This document shows, one piece after another, positions 8,632-17,318 of a DNA stretch of 64,000 nt; within the stretch, counting starts at the first letter, position 1; the number at the start of each line of letters is the position of its first letter. A program made the position numbers and the translations under genes. The stretch is taken from assembly GCA_958296115.1 (NCBI GenBank), contig OY282442.1:2462943-2526942 (forward strand), given 5' to 3'. The stretch is from an uncultured Dehalococcoidia bacterium (GTDB taxonomy: Bacteria; Chloroflexota; Dehalococcoidia; Lucifugimonadales; CAJWER01). The notes under the pieces are model-generated. The model was given only the letters and a program-made list of their open reading frames with translations. It was not told the origin of the DNA and did not search any database.

Positions 8632-9555
8632 ATGCCGCCCCCCAACACCCTCATAGCCGTCGTCGGGCCGACGGCCACCGGCAAGTCCGAGCTTGCCGCG
8701 CAGATCGCCCTCCGGTACGACGGCGAGGTCGTCAGCGCCGACAGCCGCCAGATATACCGCGGCATGGACATCGGCGCCGCCAAGCCGTCCGCCGAGCATC
8801 TGGCCGCCGTCCCGCACCATCTCATAGGGATGGCAGACCCGCGCGAGCCGTACAGCCTTGCCATATACCTCCGCCAGGCGCGCCGCGCCGTCGCCGACAT
8901 CCTGGAACGCGGCAGGCTGCCCGTGGTCGCCGGCGGCTCCGGACAGTACGTCTGGGGCCTGCTGGAGGGATGGCAGGTCCCCAACACGCCGCCGTCTCCG
9001 GAGGTCCGCGCGGAGCTGGAGGCCCGCGCAGCCCAGATCGGAGCGAGCGCCCTCCATGCAGAGCTCGCCGAGACGGACCCAGAGGCCGCCCGGCGCATAC
9101 ATCCGCACAACATCCGCCGGGTCATCAGGGCAATCGAGCTTCGCCGAACGGCAGCCGGGCCGCCCGCTCCCATGCGCAAGGAGCCGCCGCCGTTCACCCC
9201 CGTCATAATTGGACTGACCCTCGACCGCGCCGAGCTATATCGCCGCATAGACGCCCGCGCCGACGCGATGATGGCGGCCGGCTGGCTCGATGAGGTGAGG
9301 GCGCTTGTGGAGAGCGGCTGCTCGCCAGACCTGCCGTCCATGTCAAGCCACGGTTACGGCGAGCTCGCCCGCCATCTGCAAGGGGAGTTAGACCTCGCCG
9401 ACGCCCTTCGCGCTACCAAGACCCGCATACACAAGTTCGCACGCCAGCAGCGCGCCTGGTTCCGCGCCGACGACCCCCGAATAGCATGGTTCGACGCGTC
9501 GTCGTCACCAAGCGCGCCCCTGTCGCACCTCGCCAACATCCTGGATGCCCGATAG
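8632..9555 (+). CDS. miaA: tRNA dimethylallyltransferase
   Basis: Transfers a dimethylallyl group from DMAPP to A37 of tRNAs reading UNN codons. The 307-residue protein has the P-loop GPTATGKSE (residues 12-20), the substrate motif SADSRQIYRGMDIGAAKP (about 41-58), DPREPYSLAIYL, VAGGSGQY (about 100-107), and the C-terminal SHGYGELARHL and FARQQRAWFR motifs. The start ATG has no clear ribosome site. The 85-bp gap after tpiA contains a family C repeat fragment (8598-8616). Confidence 0.95.
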   Translation: MPPPNTLIAVVGPTATGKSELAAQIALRYDGEVVSADSRQIYRGMDIGAAKPSAEHLAAVPHHLIGMADPREPYSLAIYLRQARRAVADILERGRLPVVAGGSGQYVWGLLEGWQVPNTPPSPEVRAELEARAAQIGASALHAELAETDPEAARRIHPHNIRRVIRAIELRRTAAGPPAPMRKEPPPFTPVIIGLTLDRAELYRRIDARADAMMAAGWLDEVRALVESGCSPDLPSMSSHGYGELARHLQGELDLADALRATKTRIHKFARQQRAWFRADDPRIAWFDASSSPSAPLSHLANILDAR

Positions 9556-9560
9556 CCCCG

Positions 9561-9737
9561 CTATTCCACCCTCCCGACCATGTCCACGCTGCTGGGCCGC
9601 CCCCCACGTGAAGCGCCTCGGATGTGCAGCGCGTCATCGATGAAGAGCGGCTTGCCGCCAACATAAAGCTCCGCCTGAACTGCGTAGGCGCTGCGCTCCT
9701 CGATGACGCCGATGCCGTAGCGCGCTATGGTAGCGTC
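9561..9737 (-). pseudogene. Unidentified 3' gene fragment
   Basis: The reverse strand is open for 58 codons between an in-frame stop (9738-9740) and a TAG at 9561-9563, with no good start codon. The conceptual peptide (ARYGIGVIEERSAYAVQAEL then YVGGKPLFIDDALHIRG) has the composition of real protein, with high GC at third positions. It looks like the C-terminal remnant of a deleted gene. I do not recognise the family. Confidence 0.35.
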
Positions 9738-9754
9738 CTACAATCTAGGCAATG

Positions 9755-9760
9755 TATAAT
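9755..9760 (+). promoter_or_regulatory. -10 element, probably giving a leaderless mRNA
   Basis: A perfect TATAAT ends six bases before ATG 9767, so transcription would start at or next to that ATG. The earlier ATG at 9752 overlaps the hexamer and is unlikely to be used. No good -35 is visible. Confidence 0.45.
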
Positions 9761-9766
9761 CAGCGC

Positions 9767-10663
9767 ATGGCCGCCCCAGCAGTACAGATAGAATCAGAGT
9801 CCTTGGTGGCTCGCATCGTCGAAGAGCTTCGCGCCAACCCCGAAGCTCAGAAGCTCCTGTTGCGCGCTCTGCTCACCGACGAGTTCCTCGGCATGCCCGT
9901 GCGCCTGGAGCGCGTGGAAGCCGACGTGCAGGACGTGAAGGCCGACGTGAAGCGCATGAATGGGCGCATGGACCGCATGGAAGCCGACGTGCAGGACGTG
10001 AAGGCCGACGTGAAGCGCATGGATGGGCGCATGGACCGCATGGAAGCCGACGTGCAGGACGTGAAGGCCGACGTGAAGCGCATGGATGGGCGCATGGACC
10101 GCATGGATGGGCGCATGGACCGCATGGAAGCCGACGTGCAGGACGTGAAGGCCGACGTGAAGCGCATGGATGGGCGCATGGACCGCATGGATGGGCGCAT
10201 GGACCGCATGGAGAACGACGTGGCGGTTCTCAAGGGAGACAGCTTGGAAGCGAAGTGCCACCGCAGGATTCGCCCTCTCATCAGCAGTCGGCTTGGCCTG
10301 CATAGGACGCGGATACTGCACAGCCCATTGCAAGAGACCAACCCGGATCTGCTGAGTCCTGTTGAACAGGCGCTTGCAAGAGGCGTCATTTCCGACATTC
10401 AGGATGACCGACTCGAAGAGACGGACATCATACTTAGCGCGCGGCGCAAGGCCGACAGTTCAGCGGTACGGGTAGCCGTCGAGGTGTCCAACAACATCGG
10501 ACAGAAAGACATCGAGCGAGCTCGCATGTCCGCCGACGCCTTGAGCGCCGTCTTCAGGCAAGACGCCGTGGCCGTCGTCGCAGGCTATCGCGTCCACCCC
10601 CGCGACCAAGAGCGCGCTGACGACATGAACGTCCATCTCCTCATCGTTGACGAGAACGACTAA
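9767..10663 (+). CDS. Coiled-coil repeat protein with nuclease-like C-terminal domain
   Basis: A 298-residue protein. Residues about 1-50 form a helical head, then a long heptad-based coiled coil made of 21-residue repeats ([21 protein letters not shown]) runs to about residue 155. The C-terminal ~140 residues contain [33 protein letters not shown], similar to PD-(D/E)XK-type domains of coiled-coil proteins annotated as DUF3782-like; that assignment is an inference. A frame from 9752 adds five residues, but a TATAAT overlaps that region. No partner gene is evident. Confidence 0.75.
   Translation: MAAPAVQIESESLVARIVEELRANPEAQKLLLRALLTDEFLGMPVRLERVEADVQDVKADVKRMNGRMDRMEADVQDVKADVKRMDGRMDRMEADVQDVKADVKRMDGRMDRMDGRMDRMEADVQDVKADVKRMDGRMDRMDGRMDRMENDVAVLKGDSLEAKCHRRIRPLISSRLGLHRTRILHSPLQETNPDLLSPVEQALARGVISDIQDDRLEETDIILSARRKADSSAVRVAVEVSNNIGQKDIERARMSADALSAVFRQDAVAVVAGYRVHPRDQERADDMNVHLLIVDEND
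9917..10212 (+). repeat. In-frame 63-bp/21-bp tandem repeat
   Basis: GAAGCCGACGTGCAG recurs at 9917, 9980, 10043 and 10127, spacings of 63, 63 and 84 bases. The 84-base unit has an extra 21-bp MDGRMDR heptad triplet, and the final unit repeats it again. Units are almost identical in DNA, which implies recent expansion. All steps are multiples of 21 bp, so the frame and heptad register are kept. Confidence 0.9.
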
Positions 10664-10757
10664 TGCCAACTGGACGTGATGCCGCCATATATGTGTAATC
10701 GACATCTGGATTCCGGGCAAAATTCCCCTTGACGGTGAGGATGATCGGCTGACGTCC

Positions 10758-11597
10758 ATGAGATTCACCAAGATGCACGGCGCGGGCAACGACTACGTGT
10801 ACGTCGATGCGCGCGGCCTGGAAGCCGACTGGCCCGCGCTGGCCGCCGCCATGAGCGACAGGCACACGGGCATAGGCTCCGACGGCCTCATCCTCGCCCG
10901 TGAGTCCCACCATGCCGACGTCAAGATGACCATGTTCAACGCCGACGGCTCCGAGGGCATGATGTGCGGCAACGGCATCCGCTGCCTCGTAAGCTTCGCG
11001 GTAGAGCAGGGGATAGCGCCCCGCGAACGCTCCCCTGTCATCGTCGAGACCGCATCCGGCGACAAGACCGTAACTCCCGTCTGGGAGGACGGGGTGATGA
11101 CACGCGCAAGGGTGGATATGGGCGAGCCAAGCGTCGCCGTCGAGGATGTCCCCGTGGATGCTCCCGGCTACGCCATGCTCATGGACTACCCCCTGGAGAT
11201 AGACGGCGAGACCATACGGATAAGCTGCGTGTCCATGGGCAACCCCCACGCAGTCGCCTTCATCAGGACACCCGTGGACAGCTACCCGCTGCACGAGGTC
11301 GGCCCGAAAGTCGAGCGTCACCCAATGTTCCCCGAGCGCGTCAACTTCGAAATCGTCAACATCCTCGACCAAGGCCATGTCCGCGCCCGAGTGTGGGAGC
11401 GCGGCTCGGGACTCACCGAGGCCTGCGGCACAGGCGCGTGCGCCATCGTCGCCATAGGCCGCCTGCGACGCCTCACCCGCGGCGACGTCACAGTCTCCCT
11501 CCCAGGCGGCGACCTCAGTATAGAATGGCCCGGCGAAGGCGGCATAATCATGGAAGGCCCCATAGCCAAAGTCTTCGACGGCGACTGGCCGTCCTGA
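10758..11597 (+). CDS. dapF: Diaminopimelate epimerase
   Basis: Converts LL- to meso-diaminopimelate for lysine and peptidoglycan synthesis. It has 279 residues. The two catalytic cysteines are present: Cys70 in MMCGNGIRC and Cys223 in EACGTGACA. The N-terminal MHGAGNDYVYVD and the SMGNPHAV motif are also canonical. It lies 1.5 kb upstream of dapL, which makes its substrate; the two genes in between are not part of the pathway. The gap before it (10664-10757) contains TTGACG but no clear -10. Confidence 0.96.
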   Translation: MRFTKMHGAGNDYVYVDARGLEADWPALAAAMSDRHTGIGSDGLILARESHHADVKMTMFNADGSEGMMCGNGIRCLVSFAVEQGIAPRERSPVIVETASGDKTVTPVWEDGVMTRARVDMGEPSVAVEDVPVDAPGYAMLMDYPLEIDGETIRISCVSMGNPHAVAFIRTPVDSYPLHEVGPKVERHPMFPERVNFEIVNILDQGHVRARVWERGSGLTEACGTGACAIVAIGRLRRLTRGDVTVSLPGGDLSIEWPGEGGIIMEGPIAKVFDGDWPS

Positions 11598-11619
11598 CCG
11601 GTGAGACAGGAGGACGAAC

Positions 11620-12171
11620 GTGGTACTCGCCAAGCCCGCCGCCAAGCTCACTTACGCCGACTACCTGAGCTACCCCGGCGACCAGCGTTGCGAGCTCATA
11701 GACGGAGAGCTTATCGTGGTCGGGTCGCCTAGCATTACTCATCAGATGGCCAGCATGGCTCTCTCCTTGGAAATGGGGGGCTACGCGAGAGAGAGGGAGC
11801 TCGGATGGGTCTTCCACGCTCCCACCGACGTGGTCCTCACCGACACGGACGTGGTCCAGCCCGATCTGTTTTTCGTAGCCGCCGACCAAGAGCATATCAT
11901 CACCCACGCCAACATACAGGACGCGCCCGACCTGATAGTCGAAATCCTGTCCCCATCCACAGCCAGGCTGGACCGCGCCGCCAAGCGCTCTCTCTATGCT
12001 AGGCACGGGGTAAGGGAGTACTGGATAGTTGACCCACTGGCCCGGTCCGTCGTAGTGATGTTGCTGACAGATGACGATTTCGAGGTCATCGGGGAATACC
12101 AAGGCGAAGACGCCCCCATGTCCACCACGCTGCGCGGCTTCACAGTCAGCCTGACCAAGATATTCAGATAG
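11620..12171 (+). CDS. Uma2 family (DUF820) endonuclease-like protein
   Basis: A 183-residue protein starting at GTG with GGAGG eight bases upstream, 22 bases after dapF. It has the Uma2 layout: LTYADYLSYPGDQRCELIDGELIV at the N terminus, then VQPDLFFVA (the PD of the PD-(D/E)XK core, about residue 87), DLIVEILSPSTARLDRAAKRSLYARHGVREYWIVDP (the ExK-equivalent and Tyr-rich region, about 105-140). Members are nuclease-fold proteins of largely unknown role. Context does not reveal its job. Confidence 0.9.
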   Translation: MVLAKPAAKLTYADYLSYPGDQRCELIDGELIVVGSPSITHQMASMALSLEMGGYARERELGWVFHAPTDVVLTDTDVVQPDLFFVAADQEHIITHANIQDAPDLIVEILSPSTARLDRAAKRSLYARHGVREYWIVDPLARSVVVMLLTDDDFEVIGEYQGEDAPMSTTLRGFTVSLTKIFR

Positions 12172-12195
12172 AACAACAGGAAGGTAAGCGAAGAC

Positions 12196-13029
12196 ATGAC
12201 GAAAGTAGTGTGCTGGAACATCCATGACAACTTGCATGAGGCGTGGCGGATGTTGGTGGATATGGATGCGGACGTGGCGCTGCTCCAAGAGGCGCGGTCG
12301 CCTAAACACGTGGACGGGGGAGCCGTGGCCAGCAAGGTGGACATCGGCCCCGATGAGCATTGGGACTCGCACTCGGCATTCAATAAGGGCCGTTTCGGGA
12401 GTCGTTTGTACGAGCGGTGGCCGATGGTCGTGAAGCTGTCGGACCGTGTCAAGGTCGAGTGGTTCAAGCAGGTCGCTCCTATCAGCCACGACACGGGGAA
12501 GGACGAGTTTCCCGTCAGCGGCATCGGCACGGCCGCAGCCGCCAGGGTGACGCCGCTGGACGGAGGGCAGCCCTTCATCGCAGTGTCCATGTACGCTCGC
12601 TGGATACGCTGGCATCCGTCCGTCAAGAGCAAGTGGGGAGTAGGCAACACCGACGTGGCGGCGCACCGCATTATCTCCGACCTGTCGGTGTTCATAGGCG
12701 ACTTCGACCCGTCCACCCACCGAATACTCGCGGCCGGCGACCTCAACATGACGTATAGCCCAAAGGACGATGGCACGGGTGAGTGGGCTCGATACCGCAC
12801 GGTTTGGGACAGGATGGACGCGCTCGGCTTGGATTACATCAAGTATCCGCCAGGGCCACCGACCTATCGCCCCACCGGGGTAGACCTCGACCATGTATTC
12901 GCCTCGCGCGGCTTCCACCGGGAAGTGAGCGTGCGGGCGATGAACGGGGATGACGAGTGGGGCCCAAGCGATCACTGCCGCCTGCTGATAGAAGTCAACG
13001 CGCCTGGCGTAGAGGCATCCCAATCCTGA
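12196..13029 (+). CDS. Endonuclease/exonuclease/phosphatase family protein
   Basis: A 277-residue EEP-fold metal-dependent phosphodiesterase. Motifs: CWNIHDN at the N terminus (Asn metal ligand), ALLQEARS (Glu), AAGDLNMTY (Asp/Asn pair, about residue 180), LDHVFASRGF and the final SDHCRLL (catalytic Asp-His). Substrate cannot be told from sequence; relatives cleave DNA, RNA, inositol phosphates or lipids. No signal peptide. GGAAGG lies upstream of the ATG, 24 bases after the Uma2 gene, so the two may be co-transcribed. Confidence 0.85.
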   Translation: MTKVVCWNIHDNLHEAWRMLVDMDADVALLQEARSPKHVDGGAVASKVDIGPDEHWDSHSAFNKGRFGSRLYERWPMVVKLSDRVKVEWFKQVAPISHDTGKDEFPVSGIGTAAAARVTPLDGGQPFIAVSMYARWIRWHPSVKSKWGVGNTDVAAHRIISDLSVFIGDFDPSTHRILAAGDLNMTYSPKDDGTGEWARYRTVWDRMDALGLDYIKYPPGPPTYRPTGVDLDHVFASRGFHREVSVRAMNGDDEWGPSDHCRLLIEVNAPGVEASQS

Positions 13030-13083
13030 CCTCTCCCAGCTACGAATACTGCCTAACCACAACGCTAAAAACGGAGCCGCACA

Positions 13084-14250
13084 GTGAAAATCGCCAGCCG
13101 AGTCGGCGCAGTTCCCCCGTACCTGTTCGTCCAGATCAGCCGCAAGATCGCCGAGAAGAAGGCCCAGGGCATCGAGGTCATCAGCTTCGGCATCGGCGAC
13201 CCCGACATACCCACGCCCGGCCACATCCTGGACGGTCTGCAAGCGGCGTCTCTCGACGCCCCCAACCACCGCTACCCTGAGTCCGAAGGCTTGCCAGAGT
13301 TCAGGCAGGCGGTCGCGTCCTGGTACGACCGGCGCTTCGGCGTGAACCTCGACCCGGAGAGCGAGGTCATATCCCTGATAGGCGCGAAGGAGGGCATCGG
13401 ACACGCATCCTTCGCCTTCATCGAGCCCGGCGACATAGCCCTCACGCCAGACCCCGGATACCCCGTGTACTCCGTAGGCGCTCTGTTCGCGGGCGGCGAG
13501 TCCCACATCATGCCGCTGAGCGAGGAGAACGGCTGGCTCGCAGACCTCGACGCCATCCCAGAGGACGCGGCCAGACGCGCCACAGTCCTATGGCTCAACT
13601 ACCCGAACAACCCGACTGCCGCGACCGCCGACCTCGACTACTTCGAGAGGGCCGTCGCATTCGCAAAGCGGTACGACGTGGCCGTCATGCACGACGCCTG
13701 CTACACCGAGGTCGCTTACGACGGCTACCGCCCCCATAGCTTCCTCGAGGTCGAGGGCGCGAAGGACGTCGCCATCGAGTTCCACTCGCTCTCCAAGACG
13801 TACAACATGACCGGCTGGCGCATCGGCATGGCCGTCGGAAACGCCGACCTGGTGGACAAGCTGCTCACCGTCAAGTCCAACCTCGATTCCGGCGTCCCTC
13901 AGGCCGTCCAGCGCATGGGCATCGCCGCCTTCGACGCGCCCCTGGACTCCGTCGACGAGCGCAACGCCGCATACCAGCGCCGCCGCGACATCGTCGTCAA
14001 CGTCCTGCGCTCCATGGGACTGACAGTCGAGACCCCCAAGGCCAGCCTGTACGTATGGGCCCGTGTCCCCGAAGGCTACAGCTCCGCCCAGTTCTCCGAG
14101 CGCATCCTCGAAGAGCGTGACATCTTCATCACGCCCGGCACGGGCTACGGCGAGCATGGCGAAGGCTACGTCCGCCTGTCCCTGACGGTCCCAGACGACC
14201 AGCTGGACAAGGCCGCCGACCGCCTAGCGGCCTGGCGCGCAGAGCCATAA
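13084..14250 (+). CDS. dapL: LL-diaminopimelate aminotransferase
   Basis: PLP-dependent class I/II aminotransferase that makes LL-diaminopimelate from tetrahydrodipicolinate and glutamate, bypassing the acyl routes. It has 388 residues. PLP Lys238 lies in HSLSKTYNMTGWRIG; LNYPNNPTAA (about 171-180), MHDACYTEVAY (about 202-212) and the C-terminal GYGEHGEGYVRLSL are typical. The strong match to the DapL rather than AspC pattern and the presence of dapF upstream support the specific call. The ATG is preceded by a weak ribosome site after a 54-bp gap. Confidence 0.92.
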   Translation: MKIASRVGAVPPYLFVQISRKIAEKKAQGIEVISFGIGDPDIPTPGHILDGLQAASLDAPNHRYPESEGLPEFRQAVASWYDRRFGVNLDPESEVISLIGAKEGIGHASFAFIEPGDIALTPDPGYPVYSVGALFAGGESHIMPLSEENGWLADLDAIPEDAARRATVLWLNYPNNPTAATADLDYFERAVAFAKRYDVAVMHDACYTEVAYDGYRPHSFLEVEGAKDVAIEFHSLSKTYNMTGWRIGMAVGNADLVDKLLTVKSNLDSGVPQAVQRMGIAAFDAPLDSVDERNAAYQRRRDIVVNVLRSMGLTVETPKASLYVWARVPEGYSSAQFSERILEERDIFITPGTGYGEHGEGYVRLSLTVPDDQLDKAADRLAAWRAEP

Positions 14251-14401
14251 GCCGTTCTGCGTCGCGCATTCGTTGGCTCGAGTGATTTGACATTGCGCTG
14301 TGCGATGTCGGGGTAGGCAAGCGCAGACGCCGCGGAGTCAGCGCCGGCGCGTATCATCTGGGACGAGTACGCCAGCCGCGCCTATGTGATAGGATAGCCG
14401 C

Positions 14402-15619
14402 ATGGCTCGCAAGTTCAAATCCACCGCATCCCGCCCAGAGCGCGTGTATCTGGTCGGCGCAGACGTGCGCGGGAAGCGCAGCCTGTGGACCATGCAAGAC
14501 TCTCTCGCCGAGCTCGGCGAGCTGGCCCGCAGCGCAGGCGCGAGCGTCGTCGGCTCTTCCGCCCAGCGTCTGGCTCGAACCTCGCAGGCGTACCTCGGCA
14601 AGGGCAAGCTGGACGAGATACGCCGCATGGCCGACGACGCCAAGTTCGACACCGTGATATGCGATGACGAGCTAGTCCCGTCACAGCAGCGCAACTTCGA
14701 GCAGGCCCTGAACGGCGCGGCCCGCGTCATAGACCGCACGGCCCTCATCCTCGACGTGTTCGCGCGACGCGCCCAGACCCGCGAAGGCCGCCTCCAAGTC
14801 GAGCTCGCGCAGTATGAATACCTGCTGCCCAGGCTCGCAGGCCAATGGACGCACCTAGAACGGCAACGCGGCGGCATCGGAATGCGAGGCCCCGGCGAGA
14901 CCCAGATAGAGACCGACCGGCGCCTCGTCCGCAATCGCATAGCCAGAATCAAGAAAGACCTCGACGCCGTCCGACGGCATCGCTCACAGTATAGAATGCG
15001 CCGCAAGAGCGGCGACATCCCCGTAATCAGCCTCGTCGGATACACCAACGCAGGCAAGAGCACGCTGCTGAACAGCCTTGCGAAGGCGGGCGTGGCCGCC
15101 GAGGACCGGCTCTTCTCCACGCTCGACCCCGTTACGCGGAAGATCCGCTTGCCATCGGGCGGGGGCATACTGATGACGGACACGGTAGGCTTCATCCAGA
15201 AGCTCCCTCCGGCCGTCGTATCGGCGTTCCGGGCAACACTCGAAGAGGCCCAGGAGTCTGCGCTCCTCCTGCACGTCGTGGACATCGCTCACCCCAACGC
15301 CACCGCGCAAGCCCAGGTCGTCGAGCAGGTCCTCGATGACCTGGACCTCCTCGACAAGCCCAGGATACTCGTCCTCAACAAGACGGACCTGCTCGAAGGC
15401 TCGACCTCGGAGATTCGGCCCGGCTGGAGCCCGCGCAGCAGGCCCATCGGTCAGCGGGAGTCGCCGCAGGGTAGAGCCAACGAGTTCACGGAGGAACGGC
15501 CCGGCGTCGTCCTCACCTCGGCCATGACCGGACGCGGCCTCGACGACCTCTTGGACGAGATAGAGACCCACGTGTCCGCCAACGTCGGCGCGGCGGAGCC
15601 TCACGCCATGTCCGCCTGA
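14402..15619 (+). CDS. hflX: GTPase HflX
   Basis: Ribosome-associated GTPase that splits or rescues stalled ribosomes. It has 405 residues. The N-terminal HflX domain includes FDTVICDDELVPSQQRNFE and DRTALILDVFARRAQTREG, then the ERQRGGIGMRGPGETQIETDRR linker (about 153-173). The G domain has P-loop GYTNAGKST (213-221), switch region DTVGF, and NKTD. A TAGGAT hexamer at 14390-14395 ends seven bases before the ATG, consistent with a leaderless message. Confidence 0.96.
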   Translation: MARKFKSTASRPERVYLVGADVRGKRSLWTMQDSLAELGELARSAGASVVGSSAQRLARTSQAYLGKGKLDEIRRMADDAKFDTVICDDELVPSQQRNFEQALNGAARVIDRTALILDVFARRAQTREGRLQVELAQYEYLLPRLAGQWTHLERQRGGIGMRGPGETQIETDRRLVRNRIARIKKDLDAVRRHRSQYRMRRKSGDIPVISLVGYTNAGKSTLLNSLAKAGVAAEDRLFSTLDPVTRKIRLPSGGGILMTDTVGFIQKLPPAVVSAFRATLEEAQESALLLHVVDIAHPNATAQAQVVEQVLDDLDLLDKPRILVLNKTDLLEGSTSEIRPGWSPRSRPIGQRESPQGRANEFTEERPGVVLTSAMTGRGLDDLLDEIETHVSANVGAAEPHAMSA

Positions 15620-15850
15620 GCGGAACGCGAAAGAGGACGCCGCAGAGCGCCAAGAATAAAACTACACGGACCAGCCCGAAAAAAACGCTCTACGGGCGTT
15701 CCCGCCGGCGGGCCGTCACTCACGCGAAATCGGATCCCAGCGCATCAACTCATCAGGGTAGGGCTGCCAACCCGCCGAATCCGATGTTCGCACTATATAC
15801 GTTATGTCAACTTACACATACGATCAGAACCTGTTAGGCGCATCACTGAT

Positions 15851-16921
15851 TCAAATGCCCACAGAAATGATGCGCATCGCGTGGAGCTTCTGAAGCAGCC
15901 TCAACGCCATCTCGGCCGAGGCCTCCCGCCGAAACTGCACCGTCTCGATCACCGATTCCTGCCGAAGCCTCTCGAGCCCGCGCTCCCTCACCAGCAGCGT
16001 CCGTTTGCCGAACAGCGCCGTCGCTCCGCCGATCAGGTGGACCGCGTCCTCCCTGGCCCGGCGCTCCGTCGTCGCGTCCAGCGGCGGAGGACTCGGCCCC
16101 GCGTACAGCGCCACCGCAGCATGGCAGGCCCCGGTCACCTCCAACGCATCCTCATCGAACGTCGCGCCGTCACCGAGCTCCAGGACCCGATGCCCAACGC
16201 CGAACGACCTAAGCACAGCCTCTATGTCCCGGACGATGTCTACGGCCCCGACGTGGCCTATCAGGATGTCGCCAGGAGGCGCACTCCGCGCCGGCTCCCG
16301 CGGACGCTCGACGTCTGCCACGGTCGGCTGCTCCATCGGCTCCTTGACCAAGGGCCCTGTTGGCCCGCCTGTATCGGGGTCGGCCGCGTCGTTCGCGTGG
16401 GCGCCGGACGCGCTCACGTACAGGCTCCCGCCGACCTCGCCGAGTATCCCGGCATAGAGACCATTGGCCTTGATAACCCCCAGGCACTCGCTTGTCAGCT
16501 TGGCATCCACCGCGAGATCGCGCTGGAGCATGTTCCGGGCCATATCGTCGCTCGGAAGCTTCTCGCCGTCATATGCCTCGTAGAATCCCTTGAAGATATC
16601 CGGTTCCAGGGCCGCTTCCAGCACAGCCGCGCGCCACTCTCTCTCACGGCTAGGCCCCGTGGCGGACTCGCCCCGCGCCGTCAACGCAACCGTGTCGTCG
16701 TCGCCGCTCCGCACTATCAGCCCGTACTTGGAAGTCGAGGTCAGGCGCATCACGAAGGCGCTGCTGGAAGGCGTGGTGTCCAGGCTTCCAGCCAGGACCA
16801 CGCGGTTCACCGAGCCGCCGCGGCCGTAGACCGCCTGCGCGACCTCGAGTGAGTCTTCCAACGTGTGTGCGGGGTACGGCCTGGACAGGCGGCGCCGCTT
16901 GTTCTCAGAGCGAGTGGTCAT
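15851..16921 (-). CDS. Protein with TIR-like nucleotide-binding C-terminal domain
   Basis: A 356-residue soluble protein. The N-terminal half (about 20-160) looks like a winged-helix-like module: LEDSLEVAQAVYGRGGSVNRVVLA then TSTSKYGLIVRSGDDDTVALTARG, a pattern seen upstream of nucleotide-binding domains. A polar linker (about 170-215) precedes a C-terminal alpha/beta domain with an IEAVLRSFGV helix, an ALYAG strand, the RAREDAVHLIGGATALFG helix and KRTLLVRE, resembling the TIR-like PF10137 fold. That match is inference. Relatives occur in defence contexts, but none of the direct neighbours is a defence gene. Confidence 0.55.
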   Translation of the reverse strand: MTTRSENKRRRLSRPYPAHTLEDSLEVAQAVYGRGGSVNRVVLAGSLDTTPSSSAFVMRLTSTSKYGLIVRSGDDDTVALTARGESATGPSREREWRAAVLEAALEPDIFKGFYEAYDGEKLPSDDMARNMLQRDLAVDAKLTSECLGVIKANGLYAGILGEVGGSLYVSASGAHANDAADPDTGGPTGPLVKEPMEQPTVADVERPREPARSAPPGDILIGHVGAVDIVRDIEAVLRSFGVGHRVLELGDGATFDEDALEVTGACHAAVALYAGPSPPPLDATTERRAREDAVHLIGGATALFGKRTLLVRERGLERLRQESVIETVQFRREASAEMALRLLQKLHAMRIISVGI

Positions 16922-17318
16922 TTTTTCAAGTCCTTTTCAGCAAAACGCGCGCGCACATGAATCGCCTGAATGATAACTGGCTGCCATACCTGAAGTCAAC
17001 TACCGTATTCAGGCCAAACATACCTGCTGAATAGCCCTGTGAATAATTCTGAATACCCTGAAACGCCTTGAATAGGTCCTGTTTCGCATTGCTGAAATGC
17101 CGTCTACGCAAGTCTTTCAGGGCTTCTTGTCCCTTCTCTCCTGAGAAAACTGACAGGGGTAAGCCTCCTCATTTTTCCGTCGTTGACTATGAGAATAGAC
17201 GGTTCCAGGCAACTGGCCGCCGGGACCTACCAATCCCGCGAATCCCGATTCCGGCGCCTCCTATCCCTCCCCACCCTGCCCTGTTCGGCATGAGACACGC
17301 GGTTTGATATAGAATGGA
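16922..17318. other. AT-richer intergenic region, no clear gene
   Basis: A 397-bp gap between the divergent TIR-like and protease genes. About 16930-17180 is less GC-rich than its surroundings and carries many copies of CTGAA/TTCAGG-like pentamers in both orientations. A 61-codon minus-strand frame (16926-17111) lacks recognisable features. Family C repeat at 17231-17254. At 17308-17313 TATAGA precedes the protease ATG by five bases. Confidence 0.5.

Noticed and set aside
11548-13506. 652-codon minus-strand ORF
   Set aside because: It is the shadow of the Uma2, EEP and dapL genes, which have full motif sets on the plus strand.
16926-17111. 61-codon ORF just upstream of the TIR-like gene
   Set aside because: No ribosome site or recognisable features; region looks regulatory.
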